Source: Clostridium sp. UBA2485
Lineage (GTDB): Bacteria > Bacillota > Clostridia > Clostridiales > Clostridiaceae
Direction: 5' to 3'
Length of the DNA: 28,096 bases
NCBI RefSeq assembly: GCF_002341865.1
Contig: NZ_DDOV01000099.1
Span: 1-28,096 of the forward strand
The translations under genes and the position numbers were made by a program. Below the pieces are notes generated by a model. The model did no database searches and was not told the DNA's origin. It saw only the letters and a program-made list of their open reading frames with translations. Of the stretch, positions 14,888 to 22,720 are shown one piece after another. Each line of letters begins with the position of its first letter. The first letter of the stretch is position 1.

Positions 14888-16273
14888 ATGGAATTTAAGG
14901 ATAATTTTGAAAGAAAAGCAAAGGAGACAGTTTGTAAAACTGCAATAAAACTATTGGATAAAAATCCTGAAAAAAATATTGATAAACTATTTGGTATAGT
15001 TAAAAAAGCAGCTAGAGACGAATTTAGTAAAAAAATAGTAGAAGATGTTTATGATATGTATTCCACCTCTCCACAAATTCAAGAATTTATGGTAGATATT
15101 TTAGAAAATACTAATAAAAACTGTTTAAAAAAATTCTTTACTAATATGGTAGGAAATGCTCTTTGGTACGGTGTTCCTAAAAGAGAATCTTTAGGTGAAG
15201 ATAACAATACTAAAATTCCTTTTACAATTTTAATTAGTCCTTCTATGAGGTGTAATTTAAAGTGTACAGGTTGTTACGCTGCTAATTACAGTAAAAAAGA
15301 TGATATTCCTTTTGAAGAAGTTGATAGACTAATTAAAGAAGCTAGAGATCTTGGAATATATTATATAGTTGTTCTAGGTGGCGAACCTTTCTTCAATGAA
15401 TATATGATAGATATTTATAGAAAGTACAACGATATGTATTTTATGCCATTTACAAATGGAAGCTTATTTAATGAAAAACTAGTAGATACACTTGCCGAGC
15501 TTGGAAATGTTATGCCTATGCTTTCTCTTGAGGGAGATAGAGTTAGTACAGATAGTAGAAGAGGCATTGGAACCTTTAATTCTGTAATGAAGGGTATGGA
15601 TTTATTAAAAGAAAAAGGTATACCTTTTGGTGCTTCTGCGGCTACAGCTAACAATAATATAGATTCTGTTACTTCAGAAGAATTTATAGATATACTTATA
15701 GAAAAAGGTGCTAGAATGATATGGTATTTTATGTTTATGCCTATAGGTGATAATCCACTAAATGATATGAAGTATATGCTTTCTCCAGAGCAGCGATTGA
15801 AACTTGGTGAAAGAACTAGAAATATAAGGGGCAGTAAAAAAATATTTCCTATTGACTTCTTTAATGATGCACCTTACGTAGGTGGATGTATTGCTGGTAA
15901 GTATTACTGCCATATAAATTCTAAAGAAGATTTGGAACCTTGTATATTCTCTCACTTTGCTACGGAAAATGTAAAGGATAAACCTCTACTACAAGCACTT
16001 AAAAATGATTACTTTAAAGAGCTTAGAAAAAGACATCCTTATAATAAAAATTTATTATTGCCTTGTCCTATGATAGACAATCCAAAAGAAATTAGAGAAA
16101 TTGTAGCTTTAACTGGTGCTAAACCTACTCATCCTAGTGCAGAAATGATGATTAAAGATAGTGAATTTATGAGTAAGCTCGATAAATTAGCAGAAGAATT
16201 TGAGCCATATGCAAATAAAGCTTTTAAAGAAGAATTTAATAACACAGGAAATTATGATATGTCTAAAGGCTAA
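14888..16273 (+). CDS. Radical SAM protein with C-terminal auxiliary-cluster motif
   Basis: 461 residues. An N-terminal helical region (about 1-110) lacks recognisable motifs. The radical SAM core begins with C122-x3-C126-x2-C129 (RCNLKCTGCY), which binds the [4Fe-4S] cluster that cleaves S-adenosylmethionine. GGEP follows at about 164-167. A C-terminal set C334, C341, C352 and C393 looks like a SPASM/twitch-type site for one further Fe-S cluster. Proteins with this layout often modify peptides or other proteins, but no precursor peptide or partner gene is adjacent and the substrate is unknown. The ribosome site AGGGGG is strong and complementary to the proposed Fur-regulated RNA. Confidence 0.9.
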   Translation: MEFKDNFERKAKETVCKTAIKLLDKNPEKNIDKLFGIVKKAARDEFSKKIVEDVYDMYSTSPQIQEFMVDILENTNKNCLKKFFTNMVGNALWYGVPKRESLGEDNNTKIPFTILISPSMRCNLKCTGCYAANYSKKDDIPFEEVDRLIKEARDLGIYYIVVLGGEPFFNEYMIDIYRKYNDMYFMPFTNGSLFNEKLVDTLAELGNVMPMLSLEGDRVSTDSRRGIGTFNSVMKGMDLLKEKGIPFGASAATANNNIDSVTSEEFIDILIEKGARMIWYFMFMPIGDNPLNDMKYMLSPEQRLKLGERTRNIRGSKKIFPIDFFNDAPYVGGCIAGKYYCHINSKEDLEPCIFSHFATENVKDKPLLQALKNDYFKELRKRHPYNKNLLLPCPMIDNPKEIREIVALTGAKPTHPSAEMMIKDSEFMSKLDKLAEEFEPYANKAFKEEFNNTGNYDMSKG

Positions 16274-16352
16274 TAATATAGGCATCAATTATAAATTTAA
16301 TCTATACAATCATAGAACTGTGATATTAAATTATTTAAGCTTACACTTATGT

Positions 16353-16480
16353 AATTGAGAATTGACGATGGACAATTAATGATGAAATTATTTTTAGGCA
16401 AAATAATTTCTTTAAAATAAATATTTTAACTAGCAATCCAATTGCTAGTTTTTTTCAATATGGTTAATCAATTTTAAATT
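16353..16480 (+). repeat. Structured intergenic repeat, copy C (left part only)
   Basis: It has the left module (AATTGACGATGGACAATTAATG), the hairpin GAAATTATTTT/AAAATAATTTC and the CTAGCAAT hairpin, then ATGGTTAATCAATTTTAAATT as in copy E. At about 16481 the similarity stops where an unrelated inverted-repeat element begins, so the right part is missing or replaced. Confidence 0.7.
16428..16457 (+). terminator. Terminator of the radical SAM gene, inside repeat copy C
   Basis: AACTAGCAAT (16428-16437) and ATTGCTAGTT (16441-16450) form a perfect 10-bp stem with a 3-nt loop and a T7 tail. It is about 155 nt after the stop codon and is the third hairpin of the repeat. Confidence 0.7.
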
Positions 16481-16487
16481 GCTAAAG

Positions 16488-16601
16488 GGTGCAGTATAGT
16501 TCGGAGTAATACTAGTAATTTTATGCTAGTATTGAGGAGATAAGCAATGTAATTAAAGTATTGTTTAATGTTGCATATATAGTTCCTTAGCATACTGCAC
16601 C
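16488..16601. other. Inverted-repeat element or structured RNA, 114 bp
   Basis: GGTGCAGTAT (16488-16497) and ATACTGCACC (16592-16601) are perfect complements and close a 94-nt interior. Inside are AATACTAG/CTAGTATT with a 10-nt loop (about 16508-16533) and an imperfect GCAATG/TATTG stem. The outer arms are richer in G+C than their surroundings. This fits either a tiny mobile element inserted in the repeat cluster or a multibranched RNA. I do not recognise a known family. Confidence 0.5.
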
Positions 16602-16617
16602 TCAGTGGCTTCACCAA

Positions 16618-16812
16618 TGGAGAATTCAAAATTGACAATTCAAAATTAAGGTTGAAATTATTTTTTAGCAAAATAATTTCTTTGAATATGTTTCTAACTA
16701 GTACTTATATTGCTAGTTATGTGAAGAACATTGTTCAACGTTACAGATAAATAATTGTAAATTTCTCAGTGGTAGCTGAGAAATATCCATAATTGCAAAT
16801 TGTGAATTGAAT
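16618..16812 (+). repeat. Structured intergenic repeat, copy D
   Basis: The left end is AATTCAAAATTGACAATTC, then the hairpin GAAATTATTTT/AAAATAATTTC, a weakened CTAG...CTAG hairpin, the hairpin TTTCTCAG/CTGAGAAA with a different loop (TGGTAG), and the right end AATTGCAAATTGTGAATTG. Copies C and D and the 114-bp element fill the gap 16274-16841, which holds no gene. Confidence 0.75.
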
Positions 16813-16841
16813 AAAGTTCGGCATATTTTATCAAAACAATA

Positions 16842-16869
16842 TTGATATTGTAAAAATCCATGCTATAAT
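16842..16869 (+). promoter_or_regulatory. Promoter of the small winged-helix gene
   Basis: TTGATA (16842-16847) and a perfect TATAAT (16864-16869) are 16 nt apart, 55 nt before the start codon. Confidence 0.65.
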
Positions 16870-16923
16870 ATAACTATTGAAATAATTATTAAATAATAAT
16901 TATTATTGTTTGGAGGTTTAGAT

Positions 16924-17100
16924 ATGGATATTTTAGAAAAAGTTTTAGAAACTCTAAAAACTAATGGAGAACCTATGAAATCTGGAGAAATTGCAGAAAA
17001 AGCTGGAATAGACAAAAAAGACGTTGATAAAGCAATAAAAAAATTAAAAGATGAAGAGAAAATAGAATCTCCAAAGAGATGTTATTATGCAGCTAAGTAG
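16924..17100 (+). CDS. Small winged-helix protein
   Basis: 58 residues forming one winged helix-turn-helix: helix 1 MDILEKVLETLKTNG, helix 2 SGEIAEKAG, the recognition helix DKKDVDKAIKKLKDEE and a wing IESPKRCYYAAK. The pattern is like the MarR/HTH_20 or dissimilatory sulfite reductase D-type small DNA-binding proteins, but there is no effector domain. The start at 16924 is chosen because GGAGG (16912-16916) lies 7 nt upstream; an ATG 18 nt earlier lies before that site. It is monocistronic, with its own promoter and terminator. The function is unknown; DNA or RNA binding is inferred from the fold and lysine content. Confidence 0.85.
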   Translation: MDILEKVLETLKTNGEPMKSGEIAEKAGIDKKDVDKAIKKLKDEEKIESPKRCYYAAK

Positions 17101-17126
17101 CTGTAATCTACAATTTTATTTTAGTT

Positions 17127-17161
17127 GACTGATAATATTTTTATATTATCAGTCCTTTTTT
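17127..17161 (+). terminator. Terminator of the small winged-helix gene
   Basis: GACTGATAATAT (17127-17138) and its exact complement (17143-17154) with a TTTT loop, followed by CTTTTTTT. Confidence 0.9.
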
Positions 17162-17165
17162 TATT

Positions 17166-17297
17166 TACTAGCAATTACATTGTTAGTTTTTATCATAAGA
17201 AGCTAATCTATAACTAAAAAAGAGATCTATCTAGGACTTCTGCTATTAAGAAGAATTTTCCACAATTATAAATTGTGAAATATACTGTGAAATATAC
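17166..17297 (+). repeat. Structured intergenic repeat, copy G (decayed)
   Basis: It keeps the CTAGCAAT/ATTGTTAG hairpin, a replaced second hairpin CTTCT/AGAAG where other copies have TTTCTCAG/CTGAGAAA, and the right end TTCCACAATTATAAATTGTGAA. The left end is missing. It occupies most of the 303-bp gap before the recombinase-like gene, in which no other gene is seen. Confidence 0.6.
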
Positions 17298-17403
17298 ATT
17301 GATTTTAAATTTAGTATATAGAATAGTCCTTTATTATAATGTATAATTGATTATAATTTGGTTTACATATGATTGGCAACATAATGAAAGGGGTATTGTA
17401 TGG

Positions 17404-18399
17404 ATGACCAGTTTAAAAGATAATTTAAAATACGCAAATAGTAATTTTAAAGAACATTTTATTGCTGAAATTGAAAAAAAATATAGTAATACTATGAAAC
17501 TCCAGTATATTAATATATTTAAAAATGTACTAGAGCTTGAAGAACGTGTGTTTAAAAAGGATTTATATGACTTTACTAAAGATGAAATTAAAAATACACT
17601 AAAAAATTTTAACGCAAAAACCTATAATTCTATTACCTCTAAATACAGTCTTATAAAAAAATACATACAATATGCAGAAGAGATGAACATAAAAAAAGGT
17701 ATTATGAACTTTTCAATTAAAGCAGATGAAATTAGAAATCTCATATCTAGTGAAGCCTTAAAAAATAGATATTGTACGCGAAATGAATTGAAAAAAGTTC
17801 TATCTGGAAAACTAATTAATGGAAGTGATAAAGCAATATTTATTTTATTATTTGAAGGAGTTATGGGAAAAGAATATTCTGAATTACTTACATTAAAAAC
17901 TCATCAAATTGATTTAGATAATAAAATAATCAATCTAAAAAATAAAATTATTAATATCTCTAATTATACTAAAGATACCCTTCTTCAAACTATAAATGAA
18001 GATGTATACTATAAGTATCTTGGAGATATTTGTAGCACAAATGAAAGTTATACTTTAGATATAAATAGTCCCTATTTAATACGATTAAGACCTAAAAAAA
18101 ATCAACTTACTCCTCAACCAATGAAAGTTGCAGGATTAAAGCGTAGATTAGATGTATTAAAGGATATAATGGAAAAGCCCTTACTTACAGGACGTACTAT
18201 TTATTTAAGTGGTCTAGCAGAAAGAATAGTAAAACATGAAATAACTATAAATAGAAAATTAAATACTAGAGAAATAAGAGAGTTCTTAAGTGATAATAAT
18301 GAGACCGTTGAAACCGGTGATATGTTACGTATTTTAAAATTAATGAGGGAAAAAATTTTAAAGGATTTAAATCATAAAATGGAAATATCATTTTATTAA
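17404..18399 (+). CDS. Degenerate tyrosine-recombinase-like DNA-binding protein
   Basis: 331 residues. An N-terminal helical, core-binding-like domain (about 1-110) is followed by a region whose LLFEGVMGKEYSELLTLKTHQIDLD matches the TGLRISELLALKWSDID strand-helix of tyrosine recombinases but lacks the catalytic arginine. The C-terminal part has no HxxR box and no clear nucleophilic tyrosine in context. It is therefore probably not an integrase but a repressor or structural DNA-binding protein of the same fold, comparable with the SP-beta phage repressor MrpR/YopR (inference). No other phage genes are near. The start at 17404 is chosen because AAAGGGG ends 10 nt upstream; the longer frame from 17347 would start before this site. 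Confidence 0.7.
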   Translation: MTSLKDNLKYANSNFKEHFIAEIEKKYSNTMKLQYINIFKNVLELEERVFKKDLYDFTKDEIKNTLKNFNAKTYNSITSKYSLIKKYIQYAEEMNIKKGIMNFSIKADEIRNLISSEALKNRYCTRNELKKVLSGKLINGSDKAIFILLFEGVMGKEYSELLTLKTHQIDLDNKIINLKNKIINISNYTKDTLLQTINEDVYYKYLGDICSTNESYTLDINSPYLIRLRPKKNQLTPQPMKVAGLKRRLDVLKDIMEKPLLTGRTIYLSGLAERIVKHEITINRKLNTREIREFLSDNNETVETGDMLRILKLMREKILKDLNHKMEISFY

Positions 18400-18448
18400 G
18401 ACATATGAATTCATCTATTAATACTACATTTAAATTAAGTATATAGCT

Positions 18449-18476
18449 AAGAGGGAGATTTTTCCCTCTTTTATTC
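18449..18476 (+). terminator. Terminator of the recombinase-like gene
   Basis: AAGAGGGA (18449-18456) pairs with TCCCTCTT (18463-18470), followed by a T-rich tract. Confidence 0.8.
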
Positions 18477-18513
18477 TTTTTTATTTTTTAACTACTTCTT
18501 AGCTTAAAAAATA

Positions 18514-18552
18514 AATTTCTAATTTCTTCTCCTAAGAAAAGAAACTAGAAAT
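18514..18552 (-). terminator. Terminator of the GntR-ABC operon
   Basis: A long imperfect stem with AATTTCTA(A/G)TTTCTT-type arms (about 17 bp, two non-Watson-Crick positions). On the minus strand it is followed by TATTTTTT, 15 nt after the permease stop codon. Confidence 0.65.
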
Positions 18553-18566
18553 TATTTCCATACAAG

Positions 18567-19550
18567 TTATTTATTATTATATCTATTTATTAATCTTCCC
18601 TGAATTCTATAAGAAATCAGTAATACGATTACTCCTATTAAGTTTATTACAAGTTTATTGCTCTCTGTTAAAAGATTAATATAACTTCCTTTACCTTTAC
18701 TTGCTGTTAGTATTATCGCTATAATAATCATTACTATAATAGATAAAAATATTCCTGTACAAAGCTTAAATACTACTTCACTAAACTTAACAGTAAATGC
18801 CTTATCATAATCTTCTACAGTATTTTTCTTAAATAACCATATAATTGCTATCCACATTGCTATAATAATTAATAATAAACATATAATCTTTAATGAAAAT
18901 TTATTTAATGGGCCTTTCAACATTAATATTTCTATAAACCTTAGTAGCCGAGTAAATAAATATGCAAATATTTCACTTATAAACTTTACTTTATTATAAA
19001 GCAAATCTGAAAGCATTATTGGAGTAATTGCACTATATGGTACCCATACAAAACTTAAAATTAAAGCTAAAATACTATTTCCAACTAAACCTTGAAATAA
19101 TAATGCTATAGTTACTACTATAAAAGCTAGAGTTAGCTGAGATAAAAGAAATAAATTTATATTATGAAATGTTATATTAATTGCTTTATATTTTTCCACA
19201 TCATTAAAGTATGTTAATAATCTTATAGCATAATCAAATATTAAAGGTATCCATATAGCAGTTAATACTGCTATAATCTTAGTTATTAATATTTGAAGCT
19301 TTGATGTAGGAAGGACAGACAGAAATCTCATATTTTTAAATTTGTCCCATCCAAAAGCTGCAGCTATCATAGCTATATATATTGCTGCTAAGGGTATTAT
19401 CATTGGTTGGCTTATTATATTTTTATAGTGATCATTTGAAGAAAATGACCTTGGAGCAATAATTAAAATAATCATTGAATATATAGTTAAGGCTTTAATA
19501 TCCTGGAAATATATTGCTTTGTTAAAATATTTATTTATCAAGCCCTTCAC
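18567..19550 (-). CDS. ABC transporter permease subunit
   Basis: 327 residues with about eight hydrophobic segments (for example ALTIYSMIILIIAPRSFSS near the N-terminus and INLIGVIVLLISYRI near the end), no signal peptide and no extracytoplasmic binding domain. It overlaps the ATPase gene by 20 bp, so the two are translated together. With the YtrA-type GntR regulator this gives the ytr-like layout whose known members respond to cell-wall-active antibiotics or act in peptide or lipid export. The substrate cannot be read from the sequence. Confidence 0.85.
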   Translation of the reverse strand: MKGLINKYFNKAIYFQDIKALTIYSMIILIIAPRSFSSNDHYKNIISQPMIIPLAAIYIAMIAAAFGWDKFKNMRFLSVLPTSKLQILITKIIAVLTAIWIPLIFDYAIRLLTYFNDVEKYKAINITFHNINLFLLSQLTLAFIVVTIALLFQGLVGNSILALILSFVWVPYSAITPIMLSDLLYNKVKFISEIFAYLFTRLLRFIEILMLKGPLNKFSLKIICLLLIIIAMWIAIIWLFKKNTVEDYDKAFTVKFSEVVFKLCTGIFLSIIVMIIIAIILTASKGKGSYINLLTESNKLVINLIGVIVLLISYRIQGRLINRYNNK

Positions 19551-20415
19551 CTCCCATGGTATCTATAAATAATTCCTCAAGACCTAAGCTTACTTCCTCA
19601 ATATAAGTAGCACCACACTTATTCAGCCTTGCTTCTAATTCTTTAGTGTAGTTTTTAACCACTATACTATGAACCCTACCTATTCTTTTTACCTTAATTA
19701 CTTCACTCCATGATTCTAAATCTAAAAATGTATCTTCTTTAAACATAACTTGAAGCTTTTTAATATTTTCCTTCATATTATCTAAAGAACTTGTATATTT
19801 AATTTCTCCTTTATTAATTATAGCTATTGAATCACAAATTCTCTCTAGTTCATCTAGATTATGAGATGTAATTAAAATCGTAGTATTTCTTTCTGCTACT
19901 TCCTCTAGAATTAAATTTATAAACTGATTTTTTATCAATGGATCTAATCCTATAGTAGGTTCATCTAAAATTATTATCTTAGGCATTATACTAAAACCTA
20001 TCATGATAAAGAGAATTTTTTTCATTCCTCTAGAAAGTTTTGAAATTCTATATTTTTCATCTATCTTAAAAATATCATTTAAAGTGTTAAATCTTTCCTT
20101 ATTAAAATTTTTATAAGCTCTTGAATAAAAACTTATAACATCTTTTACTTTATAATTAGAAAAAATACTATTTTCATCTTCCACAAAAGCTATTTCTTCT
20201 TTCATATTAATGTTCTCATAAATATGTTCTCCCATCATCTCTACACTTCCACTATCTGCTTTATAAGCTCCTACTATAGTGTTAATTAAAGTGGTCTTTC
20301 CTGAACCATTAGGACCTATAATTCCAAATATACTTCCCTTCTCAATCTTCAAATTTATATTTTTTAAAATTTCTTTATTGCCAAGATTCTTATACAAGTT
20401 ACTTATTTCTATCAT
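19531..20415 (-). CDS. ABC transporter ATP-binding protein
   Basis: 294 residues. Walker A is GPNGSGKT (34-41), the signature motif LSRGM (127-131), Walker B IIILDEP (147-153) and the switch histidine TSHN. All catalytic elements are present, so it should hydrolyse ATP. About 80 C-terminal residues beyond the nucleotide-binding domain resemble those of single-substrate exporters. The start overlaps the GntR gene's end by 17 bp and its own end overlaps the permease, a tight three-gene operon. Confidence 0.95.
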   Translation of the reverse strand: MIEISNLYKNLGNKEILKNINLKIEKGSIFGIIGPNGSGKTTLINTIVGAYKADSGSVEMMGEHIYENINMKEEIAFVEDENSIFSNYKVKDVISFYSRAYKNFNKERFNTLNDIFKIDEKYRISKLSRGMKKILFIMIGFSIMPKIIILDEPTIGLDPLIKNQFINLILEEVAERNTTILITSHNLDELERICDSIAIINKGEIKYTSSLDNMKENIKKLQVMFKEDTFLDLESWSEVIKVKRIGRVHSIVVKNYTKELEARLNKCGATYIEEVSLGLEELFIDTMGGEGLDK

Positions 20416-20797
20416 TTAAATCCCCCCTAAATTCGTTATAAATATTTTCTAGCATGTCAATTACCGCTTTTTTATCCATTCCCATATAGTGAGCTTCTAG
20501 TATAGTCTTTTTTAAATTTTCCTTAATTGTTTTTATTTTATCTTCATCTATTTTAGGCTTATAGCTTAAAGATACATATGTACCTTTACCTCTTATAGTT
20601 TCTATTATCTTTTCTCTTTCAAGTTCCGAATAAGCTTTACTTACTGTGTTGGGATTAGTGGTAATCATTGAAGCCATTTCTCTTACTGAAGGTAATTTAT
20701 CTCCTGGTTTAAGAATACCTTTAAATATATTTTCTTTAACTCCATTCACTATTTGTTCGTAAATAGGGATATTGCTTCTACTATCTATATTTATCAA
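20399..20797 (-). CDS. GntR-family regulator, YtrA type
   Basis: 132 residues. It starts INIDSRSNIPIYEQIVNGVK, the hallmark opening of YtrA-subfamily regulators. A winged helix follows (PGDKLPSVREMASMITTNPNTVSKAYSELEREKII, wing RGKGTYVS), then a short C-terminal helical dimerisation region too small to bind a sugar-type ligand. The start is a TTG at 20797 with AAAGGTGG 7 nt upstream. The frame stays open to an ATG at 20884, but that ATG overlaps the -35 box and the intervening sequence holds the operator, so it is not used. It probably represses its own operon. Confidence 0.9.
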   Translation of the reverse strand: MINIDSRSNIPIYEQIVNGVKENIFKGILKPGDKLPSVREMASMITTNPNTVSKAYSELEREKIIETIRGKGTYVSLSYKPKIDEDKIKTIKENLKKTILEAHYMGMDKKAVIDMLENIYNEFRGDLNDRNK

Positions 20798-20814
20798 TAT
20801 TTCACCACCTTTCT

Positions 20815-20851
20815 GTATTAAGTGTACTATATCAACTAATACACTTAATAC
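20815..20851. promoter_or_regulatory. Operator of the GntR-ABC operon
   Basis: GTATTAAGTGT (20815-20825) and ACACTTAATAC (20841-20851) are perfect 11-bp arms 15 nt apart. They lie just downstream of the -10 box and upstream of the gntR ribosome binding site, so a bound dimer would block transcription start. Confidence 0.75.
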
Positions 20852-20855
20852 ATTC

Positions 20856-20884
20856 ATATTATTATCAATATGATCTTTTGTCAA
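20856..20884 (-). promoter_or_regulatory. Promoter of the GntR-ABC operon
   Basis: On the minus strand a perfect TTGACA (20879-20884), a 17-nt spacer and TAATAT (20856-20861). The predicted start falls within the operator. The region 20885-21127 beyond it holds only AT-rich leader of the reductase gene. Confidence 0.65.
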
Positions 20885-21127
20885 TATAAATTTTTATTAT
20901 ATAGGCATAAATTATATTAAGAGTTAGCTACATTTATTAAATAAATTAAATATGTTAAAATAAATATAGATATTAATTTTAAGTTTATGGGTTCTTATTA
21001 TTGTGTAAATATAAATTTTATATTGTTTCCATTATATTGAGGCTATAAATTTACCTAAGAAACTTAAATTTAATTAATCTTTAGTATTAAATTTATTTTT
21101 TATATTACGTAAAAGGATGGGTTTTTT

Positions 21128-21985
21128 ATGGATATTAAGGTTTCTACTGAAGAAAAAACAGTATTAAAATCACAAGCTATTATAGCTCAAAAGCAAGAAG
21201 GATATTATTCAATTAGAATATTAAGTAATGCAGGTAATTTTACTTCTGATCAACTATCAGCACTATCAAAAATTTCTTCAAAATATGGAAAAGGATATTT
21301 AGGATTAACTACTAGGTTATGTATTGAAATTCCATACATAAAACATGAAGATATAGAAACTGTAAAAAAAGAACTTGCAGAAAATAACTTAGTTAATGGA
21401 GGTACCGGTAAGAAAGTAAGACCAATTACAGCATGTAAAGGTACGGTATGTGTTCACGGACTTTTAGATACACAAGGTTTAGCTTCTAATATACATAATG
21501 AATACTTTGGAAGAGAACTGCCTGCAAAATTTAAAATAGGAGTTGTAGGTTGCCCTAATAATTGTGGTAAGGCGCAATTAAATGACATAGGAATAATACC
21601 TCACGTTGATATTGAAATTAATGAAAATAACTGTGTACTATGTGGAAAGTGTATTAAAGCATGCAAAGAAGGTGCTTTAGTAAAGGAAAATAAAAAATTA
21701 GTTTATAAAGAAGACCTTTGTGTACACTGTGGTAAATGTGCAACTGCCTGTGGGCTTGGAGCTATTAAAAAGAAATCTGAAGGTGTAAAACTATACCTAG
21801 GGGGAAGATTTGGCAGAAGAGCTAAAATGGGTGAACCACTGAATAAATTATTTAAGGAAGAAGAAATACTTCCAATGTTAGATAAAATTATGACTTACTA
21901 CAATGAAAATGCCAATCCACTAGAAAGACTTTCTTCAATGATAGAAAGAATAGGATTTGAAGAAGTAGAAAAAAATTTATTATAG
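21128..21985 (+). CDS. Sirohaem sulfite/nitrite reductase-like protein with two ferredoxin clusters
   Basis: 285 residues. Residues 20-100 are a ferredoxin-like half domain of sulfite/nitrite reductases (GKGYLGLTTRLCIEIP). C103-x4-C108 and C142-x3-C146 (GCPNNCGK) are the set that holds the [4Fe-4S]-sirohaem centre. An inserted ferredoxin module follows with C169, C172, C175, C179 and C198, C201, C204, C208, i.e. two more [4Fe-4S] clusters. The layout is that of AsrC, the catalytic subunit of anaerobic sulfite reductase, but asrA and asrB are not next to it, so its electron donor must be encoded elsewhere. GGATGGG precedes the ATG. Reduction of sulfite or nitrite is the likely role, not proven. 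Confidence 0.88.
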   Translation: MDIKVSTEEKTVLKSQAIIAQKQEGYYSIRILSNAGNFTSDQLSALSKISSKYGKGYLGLTTRLCIEIPYIKHEDIETVKKELAENNLVNGGTGKKVRPITACKGTVCVHGLLDTQGLASNIHNEYFGRELPAKFKIGVVGCPNNCGKAQLNDIGIIPHVDIEINENNCVLCGKCIKACKEGALVKENKKLVYKEDLCVHCGKCATACGLGAIKKKSEGVKLYLGGRFGRRAKMGEPLNKLFKEEEILPMLDKIMTYYNENANPLERLSSMIERIGFEEVEKNLL

Positions 21986-22019
21986 AAATTTAAAATTTTT
22001 GTTTTAGATAAAATTACAA

Positions 22020-22061
22020 TAATTAAAAACTCCAAGAAAAATTTCTTGGAGTTTTTAATTA
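22020..22061. terminator. Bidirectional terminator between converging genes
   Basis: A perfect 20-bp stem (22020-22039 with 22042-22061) with a 2-nt loop. The core is AAAAACTCCAAGAAA and its complement. It ends both the reductase gene and the small gene whose stop codon overlaps it. Confidence 0.9.
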
Positions 22062-22268
22062 CTGTAATTGATCCATTTGATTTTCTCTATTATCTTGTTT
22101 TTTCTTTATATTTGACAATGCAGAATCATCCATATGTTCTTTATTATGTTTTATATATTTATTTGCTTTTTCATAGTTTCCCTTTAAATTTTTTAATTGC
22201 TCTTCAGTAGAGGAATTATTATCATAGCTTTCTAAATCATTTTTCATATTTTTAGTTTCATTTTTCAT
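22059..22268 (-). CDS. Small hydrophilic protein, unknown function
   Basis: 69 residues without hydrophobic stretches or cysteine, rich in Asn, Lys, Glu and Asp, starting MKNETKNMKNDLES. The middle (STEEQLKNLKGNYEKANKYIKHNKEHMDD) looks like a short alpha-helical coiled coil. GGAG lies about 9 nt before the ATG, and the stop codon sits inside a terminator, so it is a real gene. Small Asn/Lys-rich proteins of this sort occur in clostridial spores, but I do not recognise a family. Confidence 0.75.
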   Translation of the reverse strand: MKNETKNMKNDLESYDNNSSTEEQLKNLKGNYEKANKYIKHNKEHMDDSALSNIKKKQDNRENQMDQLQ

Positions 22269-22720
22269 TACTTTACACTCCTATTTCTTTAATAAATTTC
22301 ATTCTCTATTATTTTGCGATTTTCAATAGTAAAAATACTATTAAATTAATGGTTATAGTGTAAAGAATATTAAATTTTTATTTGACTTTATAAAAAGTAA
22401 ATTTACCTACTTTTAAAACAAACTTACAGACAAATAACAAATTTTAAATAGCTAATTAGTTTAGACTCAATATCTTATGAAGAATTTTTCAAAAAAACTA
22501 TAATTTTAAACGTTTAAAAAGATATCCTAAAAATTAGAATATCTTTTTAAATATTTAACTATAGATATTTGTGTAACATGTTGATTACCATGCAAAATCT
22601 TTATGAAATTATTTTATACAAATATTTAATTTTTATACTTAAAAAATAAATATTATTACAAAAATATATTCAATTGCTCTTACTATATAATTATTTTTTC
22701 AATGTGACTTAGTATAAAAT
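22269..22720. other. Intergenic stretch with one hairpin
   Basis: 450 bp with no gene. The only clear structure is the stem at 22513-22525 with 22539-22551 (TTTAAAAAGATAT and its complement, 13-nt loop). With T-runs on both strands it probably terminates the M42 peptidase operon about 170 nt after its last stop codon. Confidence 0.6.

Noticed and set aside
16474..16671. 65-codon minus-strand frame
   Set aside because: It runs across the inverted-repeat element and repeat copy D, with no ribosome site. Chance frame.
17404..18399. Active phage integrase with attachment sites
   Set aside because: Catalytic residues are missing, no tRNA gene or duplicated att-like sequence flanks it, and no phage genes are present.
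20798..20884. 29 extra N-terminal codons for the GntR regulator
   Set aside because: They overlap the promoter and operator and have no family similarity. The TTG at 20797 has the ribosome site.
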